Source of the DNA: Agelas oroides | Taxonomy: Eukaryota; Porifera; Demospongiae; Agelasida; Agelasidae | NCBI GenBank assembly: GCA_949130485.1 | Contig: OX422198.1 | Span: forward strand, 1,119,262-1,183,261 | Direction of reading: 5' to 3' | DNA length: 64,000 bases | In this document: one piece after another, positions 43,601 to 55,600 of the stretch | How positions within the stretch are numbered: position 1 is the first letter of the stretch | How the letters are laid out: each line of letters opens with the position of its first letter | The notes under the pieces: generated by a model | What the model was told of the DNA's origin: nothing | Databases searched by the model: none | What the model saw: only the letters and a program-made list of their open reading frames with translations | Position numbers and translations under genes: made by a program

Positions 43601-46600
43601 TCCTGTTGGAAGCAGTGCCTATCAGGATAGTGCTGTTGATAAATGGTAGGAGAGCAACATCAAATATTCAAGTGTACCTGATCGCTATCAGTGTCCCTGG
43701 TAAACGTTCAATAAGGATGGTGCTGTTGAGTTTGTCCTCTGCTTGTCCCTTCCCATTCAGACTGTTGTAGTTGAGTATATTTTAAGAGGATGGCCACTGG
43801 ATGTTCTGGTTGGGTGATTTTCTTTGCTGATGGAGTAGATGATGCTAGTGGACGACCACGCCTCTTATGACTACAGTAGCTTCCAATTAGTAACTTAACT
43901 CTTTGTGGTAATCCAAGCAAGAACCAGAAGATATACTTGTAGCATTTGCGGGATTTCATCCTTGCTTGATAACACTTGCGATACTGGCCACCCAGGTCAA
44001 CACCTCCCATATGTTTATTATAATTTAGTGTCTTTTTCCTTCTCATGGAAATATACTCCGCGGCATCTGTGAGGTCGTCATTGGTCTTTCCACCAGTTGT
44101 AAGTGCCACGTCGCAAAGGATACACTCCCTATGTTGAGAAAGTTGGTCTCCACATGTTTCATGGCAGTCAGCCAAACAACAGGGTGTTCTTCTAACTCCC
44201 ATGTGGTATGCATTATCCACCGTAGCATCAGGGTGGGGCAATTTCGTTGTTGCAATACCTTTTAAGTTTGTGTGGCAACAGCGGGCACATATCCATTATG
44301 TTGCAACCAAGGTGTTCATCAAACCCACAGCATGACGTGTGGTTGTTGCAACATTGTTGTCCCTTTAACAAGCACCCCACCCCACCTACACTTGGCACAT
44401 TTGCTTCCTTTGGTGCGGACATCTTCCAGAAACTTTTGAATGAACTGTGTACCTGGAACTAATCAGTCCCCTCACTTTTCTGACTCACACTGATAATCAT
44501 AGGCACTGCAACCCCCAGCCATTTCAAGGAACTGTTCACAGTCCATAAAATCGGTTAAATGTACAAGTTGGAACAGTTATTGGTACAATGGAAGTTGGTA
44601 ATCTATTTGGTACAATGGAATTGGCTAGTTCAACACTAAATGAGAGGAGTTCAAGCATTAGAGTAATATTTTCTTGGAATTCTATAGTATGTTGGAGACT
44701 TAAAAGTCGGCTTGTCGTTTGCTCATCGTCTGTCTGTCAATAAGTACAGGTAGGGAGCACACCGAAGAAACCCTCTCTCTATCATAAGTGTGTGGTTGCC
44801 TAAACAAAGTGCCGCCTGAAGAAACGGTCAGTACACCAAGATTTACTCACTGAGAAAACTTCATTCCTAGGTCCCTGATGTTTGGTTTGTTGGTTTGAAT
44901 ATAATGTGTGGAAACAGAACAGCATGAAAAGCTTTGGGAACAGTGATCATGTGAGATGGGCGCTGGTGTTTTATAAGTTAGTACAGATGTTTTCAAAGAT
45001 TTAATACACTGCCGAGCCCAACTTGCTTACTGGGAGAAAATGTGATAGAAGTTGGTCTTAACGAGCTGTAGTTTCACCTGATGTTTGTTTGTTTTCTGAA
45101 ACACATTCACATACAAAGAACTTTCATGAGTTATGTCCAAGTGCTGCAGAGCTGAATCATCTATAGTCATGCCAAGTTTTTTTGTTTGTTTTTTTATGTT
45201 GCAAAGGAATAATGGGAAAATGCAGTTTGTGAGTTCCTGTCCTTTTTTTCCCTTTTTTTCATGTTTTGAAGTTGTTGGGTAGCCTGGGTGGCATTTCGAC
45301 TGTAGGCATGTGGCCCGGTTTGATCCATATTATGAGATCAGCTGGATGAATGTCATGGTAGGTACCATTTTTGTTGCTCAGTAGGCTTCTGTCTGCTTGC
45401 CTTTGCCCGTCTGGGTGTAATACACTCAACCCACATCACGTAGTAGCACAGAGTGAAAACAAGGATGAGCGCAAGAATGCCCAACACAGTGGCCATTATA
45501 ATGAAGAGTGTTGAGAGGATGTCAGCCATGTTGTCTCTTTGTACTTGATATAGCAACTCTTGTGATTGAGTGAGTCTGCTATGCTTCACCAGACATGGTG
45601 ACAAAATCTTTCATTCTTACAACTTTCACATTTTGTTGTCTTCCTGTGGCATAGGACTGTGTTTGATTTGCAAGTTAGCTAGCTGGTATGACAAAGTTTT
45701 GTGGTGAGATTTTGACGTGCAAAGAAGACCTTGGTACAACTTCAAGGTTGTGAGATATTTTGTAATCTGTCAACTCTGCAGGGCAACTGATTCCCGACAC
45801 TGATAAGAATTAGCTATTCTTTTATGTTGTTGACTCTTAGCCTACAACTTGTAGCTGTGCTTCTCCATTTGTTAACTCTTTACTGACCGTAGCAAATTAT
45901 TGCAATATTACGTGAATGACCACACAGGAATTCCGGAAGCGGCCTAGACGACATGTTGTATACTCCGTGTTATATCTCCAGTTGCAAACAAGCTACAGAC
46001 TTCTGGTCAAAAACATTGGAGAGCCTTAGGCTTTGCCTAGCTTCGCTGTAGTTCTGAAGCTTACCACTAAAGAACAAGCCTGGAGATAAACCCGAACTTT
46101 AATACCGGAAGTTGCTACATTCGGTCTGTTCTGGTGGCTGTAACTTGGATGTTACAGTTCTGCTTCCTTTGAAATCTGTAGCGAAGTTAGAGCTTTCATT
46201 TAGCTATACATTGCTTTTTATCGCATCTTCGTAGCTTGTATACTTCTCGAGATCGGTCGCGACAAACATGGCCCGGTCGATTGCGGTAGCACAACACGCT
46301 ACGCTACGTTCAACTTCCGCCTCGTCAAAGTACTAGTTTCAATTAAAATGTGCACGATTAGCTTCCGGTGGGTGTAATGAATACTGTTAGACGCGTGTAA
46401 GGTGTGTACTAAACCGCTATCTTCCGGGGGAAACACCCAAAGGCAGGTAAGTACTCATGACGCCGTTCGGCGTCATTGGTCATACGGGAACATTAATCTC
46501 ATGACGCCGTACGGCGTCATTGGTCGGTAAAGAGTTAACTTTTCTTCAAGTTAATCCCTTTTGTCATTGGGCAAACAGCTGCTACTTTGCTAGCACTATC

Positions 46601-49600
46601 AGCCTCACCTGGAATTCTGGTGTCACGAAGGTTTAACTATGTGGCCGACATTTGCTATTTGCAAGTGAGTTTGGCAATCTGTTCCACAGCAAATCAGATG
46701 TCATTTTTGTATGCCATAAAATGTTGTGCCATCAGTAACTGTGTCAGTCCTACAAACTGCACAACACTGAATGATTGCAAAATTCAATAGTGATCAGATG
46801 CAACACAAACTGTCTGTGGCAAATGCATTTACACACAGGATGTATGGATTTCTTACAACAGGGTGTCTCCATCCAGTTAGCCTTAAGTGGGAGTGGGCAA
46901 GTTATGGACTTTTGACATACTGGACATTTGTTTGCCCTGGTATTTACACAGTGGGCGTGTTAGCATCCTTTGACCAGACCACACCCCTTCCTGATGGAGT
47001 TCCATAGGTCAGCAACCGGCACATCTTTGTCAGCACACAGTTTTAGAAATAAGTTCACACCCAAGAAATCTGCTAACCTAATCAGTTGAAATGTTTTGTG
47101 GTAATCTGTTTTTTTTTAAATTTTTTTTTAATTTTTTTATTTTTTTATTTTTTATATTTTTTTATACTGAAACTATAATTCACTTGATGTGCGTAGTCAT
47201 TCAGGTCAGCCAGAAATATCTTTCTGAAATTTATGACCAGTTGCTAAAAATACGTCAAGTTCATCCTCAAAATTCAACCTTGAATATCAACTTTTGAAGT
47301 ACAGTATGATCACCAGATCTTCTGCATTTGCCTGCCATAAAGTAACTGGAAGGAGATCAGTTTACAAGCATTACTCTTTTCAGCTTGGCTAATATGTAGT
47401 AAGAAGTTGCAGCACACACAATCAGCCTAACCAGGTGATTGCATGTAGTTCAGCCCACTGAGACTAATGTCTCCTACACTGAACTAGTTAGGACCTGTGC
47501 ACCATTTGAATACAATTCACAACTCAGCAGGGACGAAGGGTTGTCTTTTTAAATTGTTAATCTGTGTCTGAGGCCAAAGAGAACAAGAGTCATTCCAAGG
47601 TCAACTTACCTTATACGTTGAGCTTTCAGCTTCAGTACTGGCCAGAGAAGGGTTGCTAGTCCCTGAGCTGCTGGAAGGTATGGTCTCCTTTCTTCAGTGG
47701 GTGTTGTTGACCTTGAAAAAATCTTTCGTTAGAAAGGGGACATCATGGCTGTAGAAGGGACAAGGTTGGAGTGAAACTTGGGGCTTGTACCATCACCGCT
47801 TCTTGTGAATGTCACCGTGATGCTGATGTACATGTATGCATCTTCAGTTTGCAGGTAAAACTACTTCACAGCTTCACCCAATACTACATATACATTATTC
47901 GTAGAAAACATAACAAACTGAACTTTGGTGAAGATGGAACCTTTATGGTCACCCGGGACATCTGCATCAATTTCGTCAGGATGTCTGAGAGGATGATGTC
48001 AATCAGGTACCCTAGCACACACGTTTGATGGATCGACCTTCAGACCCTTTATTGGAGTGAATGAACAAGTTCCAAGTGCTTCATCCTTTGCTAATCATGT
48101 GGGAGAACTAGAATGTTGTTGTGAACGTGAGCGTCAAACTCCAAATGGAGACTGTCTTTATCCACTGGCATGGCTAGTCTTGGTTTCAGACCAACAGATT
48201 GCTTTCAGTAGTGCTACACTGGAAGAGGTAGAAACGTCAGATGAAATCTAGGGATGAGACTAATGGCATGGCATGCATAGATATAATACCTACTTTAGGG
48301 GTGGAGTCCAATGCATCATACAGTGTGCATTTGATCCACGGAAGTTTTTCTGCTACATATCCAAGATGAGACTATCTGGTACCCACTGGTATCACTCTCA
48401 CGCTGGAGTCCAACAATCATCTTTTCATTCTTCACGCTCAGCTGCCATCCCCAGTTGTAACTAGTCTATATCATGAAGGTGGCTCTTTGCCTGGTGATGA
48501 GCTAGGGCTTCTTGTGAGGGAAGATGTTATCAGTTTTTGCTTTTCCAAGAACCCAAATGCCATTGACACCTTCCTCTCGGTCGTCCTGCCTTTCAGATTG
48601 AAAAAGAAATAGGTAGCCTCAACAGGTACTTAAGGGTTTGTGTATATAGCAATTTATAGTGAGGGAATATCTTGGGGACATCAGCAAGTTATTTTTATTG
48701 AACAATTAGTAATTGTCGTTTTCTAGACATTTCTTGCCTCAGAGATGCATACCGCTTGAGGCTGTGCTGCTCAAAACTCCACGAGTGCACTCCATTAGTC
48801 ACACAAAGGTTGCTCCAAGGGTGGGTGTTCATTTGAGTAAACTTGGACCTTATACGGAAAGTTAGGCCAAAAGTAGGAGGTGGGTGCTCTTTTGCAGGAC
48901 TATAGTAATTCTAACCCTGCTCCTTATATAGAGCCATGATAACCTTTCTAGTAAGTATTTCCGGCACAACAACTTCTCAGGCCACAGGTGACCCTGTAGG
49001 TGAATGTGAATGGCAAGCTTGTGGCTATTCCAGTGACAAAGAAGACCTTAGTAGTAGACATTGCTGCACAGCTACAGGACAAGGTTTGTATTGTACTTAA
49101 AAGTTATTACACGGTTGCTTTGTGTAGGCGAACATAGCTAATGCAGTCCCACTCTGCTGGTACCAGCTACACCATGCTCTCGGTGACATGTTGCCATTCA
49201 GAGGCTTGTGTGCAGCCAAGACTCGACTTTGAAGGCGGGTGGCTCCATTGTACATTGTTTGTGCAAGATTTGCTTCGAGGGCATTGAGTCATTGTGAACA
49301 TGGCATGGGTCCTCTTTCGCAGTTGAATGTAGAAACACTTGAGAGAGTGCCCACACCCCTCTTTTCAAACTTGTAAGGTGCTCCGCCCATGGGTGCTCTT
49401 ATATGAGACTACGGTAGTCTTGCACCAAGACTGTTGGGTGGGTGGGGAGAAAAAAAAGGAATCGATAATTCAAATCGTCCAAAGTGTGGTCACTGCATAC
49501 CTTAGTCCAAATGGCCCAAAATTCTACTTTGGTGTCGCTGACAAGTGAGCAGAAGAGCCCACGATAGATAGGATGCTCCCAGCAAATACACATTGGCTGC

Positions 49601-52600
49601 TCTACATGCTTCATGGTTGAATTTCTTGAGCTAGCGCATGCTCTTGCAACAGTATAACCTAGCCATGTTAAAAATGTTTTGCACCAAACCGCTCCAGTCA
49701 TGTCTAGGTTTGCCATCAGTGATCCCGATAATTCCATAAGTCCTATAGTCACATGGGATTGTACAGAATTTCACTGTCCCACCACAGGATAGGTAGGGCT
49801 GTCCCGGGAATTCCCACACATCCTTCCACTCTAACCCCCTGTAAAGCTGAGAACAAATGCTTACGTATATCACTATGTAAAAAAAACATGGCCTCCTTAT
49901 CAAGCAATGAGTGCTTGTTGCCATGGTGACAGCCTTTCATGGATGAATGTGTAATCATTCGAAAAAGCGCCCACTCCTCTCTAAAGTGGAAATGAAAGGT
50001 GCTTCACCTACACATATGGGTGCTCTTTCACGAGATTATGGTACGGCATGTCCATTATGGCATATGTAATCATTGAAAATGCATAGACCTGAAACCAATG
50101 CACACATACCTACACACATTTCTGTATTTAAATGTATTATTGTGTGATTTTCTTATTCCTTCAGCGGTTTCTGCAGCAGACTGGGGGAAGACAGGGAGGC
50201 TGGGACGACTATGACCATCAAACGTTTCTGAAAATAAGGAAACAATTCAACGTGAGTCAATGACCAGACATCGAAGTGACATATCTTTTGCAACTTGCAA
50301 ATGTGTATGAGCGAGTCATAGTATGAATAATGTCCAGTGTATCACAGTTGCATTACAGTTACAAACCATTGTGTAAGAAATACAGTATTGGTAGTATGAA
50401 TGTTTTTTCTGTAACCCAATAGGGACAGGCTGGGTTCATGGATGCAGCACGCAGAGAGTTGCCTACAAAGTCACTGCAGGAGGTTGAACAACATGAGCAG
50501 TGGTACACAGAGTATTGTACACTGCTGGAGAGCAAGAGGAAGGCCATAGAGGCCTGGAAGAACCAGAAGAAGGTCAGTGTGATGATGATCCATATGGACA
50601 GCTTCAGACACAAGTGGTAGTGCTGTTGTTGTGTTCTTCTGTGCATAGTGAGAAATCTTTGGTGGGTAATGGTTGTCATGGATTTTATCCAGTCTGGTGT
50701 GTAGAAGTATTAGTAGGCTTGCAAATGTATGCAAACATTCTGTTTATGTGGTTTTTGTATGATTTGCACAAATAAGAGTTCACAGTATTATTTATGCCCC
50801 CCCCCAAGCTGTTGAGCGTCTATCCTGCATCTTGGCCATTGGCAATCTACAAGCACTATGGTCACAAGCTATCTTCTGTATTGCAATTGAAATTTAGAAA
50901 CTGAAGCCCCCAAAAGATGTAGGTGGAGGAGCAAGGTACCTCTTTTCCACTGCAATGAAGGTGCAAGTAGCCTGGTATGGAAGCATTCTTGTGGAGCCGT
51001 GGTTCTTCTCCAACGCTGGCCTTCTAAAATGTGTTGATAGACATGGTAGCCTGTGGCAGCAAACCTTCGTGCATGTCAGTATTTTGTCGTCTGTTGTATT
51101 GGTTGTGTCGAATGGCCATGGAATCGCATAAATAATATTTTGCATACATTATACTTATTGTGTATTGTAATGTCCTGAAGGTAGGCCCTCTTCAATATGT
51201 TTGTACCGTAATCTCCGAAAATGGGCCGTAAGCCCTCTTCAATATGTTTGTACCGTAATCTCTGAAAATGGGCCCACCCTCAAAAATAAGCCCACCTCCC
51301 TTTTTAGGGTGAAGTTGTTGCAAAGCGTGCTTTTCTCTCGAAAGTATGCCCACCTATTTATGGCACAGTACTGCAAGAAGCATCCAAGAAGCAGCACTGT
51401 ATTGCAGAACCACTGCATGCATACATAACTAGGGCCAGACTAACTGCATGTGAGGTGGGTGTATTTTTGAGAGAAATATCACAACTCTCGAAAATATGCC
51501 CACCCCTCCTCTTTATACTTAAGTTCATTGCCCATGGGTGTATACAATATAAATCCATTTCAAAAGCTGGTTTGCTCTTTTGCTCTGGAACACTTTTTGA
51601 CTGACTGTTCTCTTCCTGTACAGATGGGCCGAGTGAAGCAGCCATCCATAGAGGAGCCGTCTGGAGGCAAGGGAGGTCCCACAGTCAAGGAGGAGGCACT
51701 GGCTAAAGAGAGGGAGGAGAGGTTTTCAAAGCTCAGTGCATGGAAGGTTAGGAAACTGATGGATGTAGATATACACTCTGATCATGCTGTTTACCTGGAG
51801 AGGAAACGGAATCTGGTGATTTCCCTAGAGGATTCACCTGGGGCAGTGATAGTTATAACCAACTATTAGCTCATATGCTCCCCTAGGGATGCCAACACAT
51901 AGCCCAGGTTGAAAATGATAAGAACAGCATTAACTGTATAAACTCCTATAGATGCATGTAGTGATTACAGTTAAGGTTGCAGTACTTGTTTGCATGCGGT
52001 TACTAGACAGGTTGTGGTGTGTGTGTTCAAATAGACACACTACATGTATTAACTTATATCAACTACCATTCATGTATAGGCTGAGCAGGAGTTGAAACGT
52101 ATCAAAGCTGAGGAAGAAAAGCTGAGGGCTGACTTAGAAAAGGCCAAGGAGGAAGACATGGAGAAGAAGAGAAGGGTGAAGTGCAACACAAAGCAATGTT
52201 GAATTACACTACATATATGAGATAGCTTTATTTTATGCTTACTGGCCATAATGCATTTAACCCCAACCCCAACCCCAACCCCAACCCCCCCCCACTACTT
52301 TCAGTTTTTACAATAAGGTTCAAAGGTCACTGGACATGCTACCAGTGATCTTGTGATGCCTGTCTAGCTCTTTGCCTACCCTATTGCAGTCCCTGGATTG
52401 CTCGACCATAAACTTTGAAGGACTCAGGAAATTCGAAAGGGTGACTGCTAGGGGGTAGAACTTCAATACGGCTGTTGCAGATTCCGTATATAAATCTACA
52501 AGAAAAAAATGATTTCTCTACCACCATGATTGATCAGGGTAAATGCCTTCATGGTTTTAGAGACTAAGTCCTCATAGCAGCTCAGGAGATGTATGTATTA

Positions 52601-55600
52601 GTTAAATCACCCTCACGAGGGATGTTGCTGGTTTATAAGCCCGACACCCAAGGGCACGTAGCGCCCGAGGGGGAGGGCTTATAAACCGCAACATCCCGAG
52701 TGGGAGGGTGATTTAACAGATTTATAGTTTGTTGCTAGGTGGTTGTTTTGGCAACACGGAAATGACGTCATTACTGTCCGTATACTCCATTCGCATTGCC
52801 GTATTTTCGAATTTGAACTGGCTGCTTGCTATATACTCGAGTGTAGCTGCTATATGCTAGTGAAGTGTGTTATGGCGAAACGGGGAGCAGAATTGATCTC
52901 GCCCTCACTTTTGACAAATATTCGTTGCTGACAGTCCTTGGTTGCATGCTTTCCACCGCAGCGATAGCAGGACACTGTTGTTGTTGTCTGGTCGGGTTCT
53001 TAGGGTGCGAGACGGCGTGAACAGGGTGAGACGATTGTTGCTGATGCAAATGTTTAGAGCTTTTCTCGGCTGTCTCCGACGCTTGGTCCAAGTCATAGGC
53101 TTTCTTAAACGCTCTGCCAAGAGGCGTCGTTGTACGCGCACATCCCGGATGCCGCAAACGAGTCGATCACGAAGCATGTGGTCGAGTGTGTCGGCGAAAT
53201 CGCATTGATCGGAGAGTTTTTGGACAAATAAACAGAGACCTATGTTTGTTTTGTTGCACATCATAATACAATTTGCTAATGCAACAAATTTCATGTTGCA
53301 CCGGATGTCATGTTGCACCGGATGTCATGTTGCACCGGAAGTCATGTTGCACCGGAAGTCATGTTGCACACCAGGTGTGCGCTGAAAGATAGCAATGGAA
53401 GACGGCGAATTGGCGAGTAGCTACCCCCAAAATGGTACGAGATTAGCGACTAACCTGGAATTGCAGTGCATATCGGACCACAGGGCGTAGGCGCCTTCCA
53501 CACACTGTTTCCGTGACCGTTCTCGATGGAATAACCGGTGAAGACGTAGGGCCTTCTCTCTGACGGATTGTTTTGGAAGGAAAATTATAGTGCCACTCTT
53601 ACCCCGCGTTCTCGGCCTATTTCTGGAAGCGTGAATGGCAGTGGATGGCGGACTGGGTGCAAAGAACGTCGGAAACGAAGCGCCTTCTGTACTCGAACCC
53701 GGAGAATTACCAGTATAGTAGAAAGGTCGACGCTGCTGTGTTAGAACTCACTAAACTAGGCCTCCGTGGTCATTAAAACGCGTCCTTTCTGGCTGCAACT
53801 GCTTGCCGATTCACCGTCTTCCATTGCGTTCTCTCGTAGCTAGGATGCGCTTTATATACTGCCGTGTCGCGCATGCGCAACAAGTATGTTATTACATGAC
53901 CGGAAGCGCAATATCGTTTATGTTGCCCTCAGGTTGATGTTGACCCTCGGGCTTCGCCCTCGTGTCAACATCAATCCCTCGTGCAACATAAACGATATTG
54001 CACTCCCGCTCATGTAATAACATATACGTGTTGTACATGTAGGCCTACTGTACTTTTTGGGGGATGACTAAACTGCATGTTTGTTGTGTTGTACATGTAC
54101 CTTTTATTGGCAGACTCTGATATAGTCACAGTTCACACCTGATATAGCCACTCTTCACACCTGATATAGTCACAGTTCACACCTGATATAGCTGAATCAG
54201 CTCTTCCATGGGCATGTTGACCATTTATAAGTCTTCTATAATCTTAGCAACCACCTAGCAACGGGCTATAAGCTCAGCATATCGTACTTGTCTGTGTGAA
54301 ACAGCAAAACTGAAATGCAACTGTGTTGCTGGACCCTACGATCTGAGAGAAGCATGTTTCCGTACGTACACACATGTAAGTCTGCTTATGACATGGAGAG
54401 TCCTAATATTATTAGGGTGAGCATGAGCAAGCTCCAGAGTTCAAACTGTTAAGGATATGTGAGGTCCCTGCTAGTTATATTATTGATAGTAAAAAAAAAA
54501 TACTGCCCGCCCACACGAAGAATTCCAATAATGCCTGACTGGAAACTATGAATTTTGCTGTTGTAACCAAATACAGCTCTGGATGGCAGGTCTGCCATTT
54601 TTAGCTTCTGTTAAGCTGATGATGACATATAACCAACACATCTTGTACAGTACAGGTCACAGGTAAGGTAACACGCGCAAGCGTGTGACCGGTGAGTTTG
54701 TAGGCGCGCACACGCGAGTGCTCGCTCCACCCGTGCGAGTCTCTGCCCTCACACTCGCCCCGCTAGAATGAAGAACGAGGAAGAAAGCTAGTAACAATGA
54801 CGAGAGAGAGCTAGAAGCCGGTTGAAGAGAGTAAGTCAGGAGAGTGAAGACTTAGAGTAAACGGCGGGAGTCGCAAGACTGGCTAGTGAAGACAAAGACC
54901 AGCAGCGGAAATAGCGAGTCAGGAGAGCGAGACGCAGAGTAAACGGCGGGAGAAGTGAGACTGGCTAGCGAAGACGAAGACTAACAGTAGAAACAGTGAG
55001 TTAGGAGAGCGAAGACGTAGAGTGAGCGGCGAGAGGAGCGAACCGAAGAGCGAAGGTGAAGGCTAAACAGCGGGGGAGGGCGAGAGCGAAGGCAAAGAGT
55101 AACAGCAGGAAGAGTGAGACAGGACAGATAGAACGGCATGGCAACACCGAAAAACTGTCTTGCGTGTTCATACTTTCCCGTAGTAGTGATTGTCCCCCAG
55201 TATTTCTTTGTACAGTGTATTACTTTGCTGTTGTGCCAACACCTGCGAGTTGGTACACACATGCGTCTACCGCAAGTACCCGCCACATCACACACGTGTT
55301 GATTACTCGTCACACACAGGTGAATCCCTCGCTTACACACGCGAATTTTTTACCTTACATGTGATCTGTACTGTATATGGTTCCAGTCTAGCCTCATTCC
55401 AATACCATATTGTTGGTAGGTCTGGGAATGAGGTTAAATGAGAACACATACTCTTTGGTGAAAGTATACTTCTTGACTAAGCACAAAGTGAGCATGGTGC
55501 CCTCCAATCATAAAATCTTAGTTCTTTTAGCAACAGTATAATGTCCCATCACATTTCACTGTGGTAGACGGCTATCCTTCTGTTACCAACACACACACAG

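Noticed and set aside
52258..52292. Telomeric repeat
   Set aside because: Only about five CCCCAA units inside an intron; the motif is not an animal telomere repeat.
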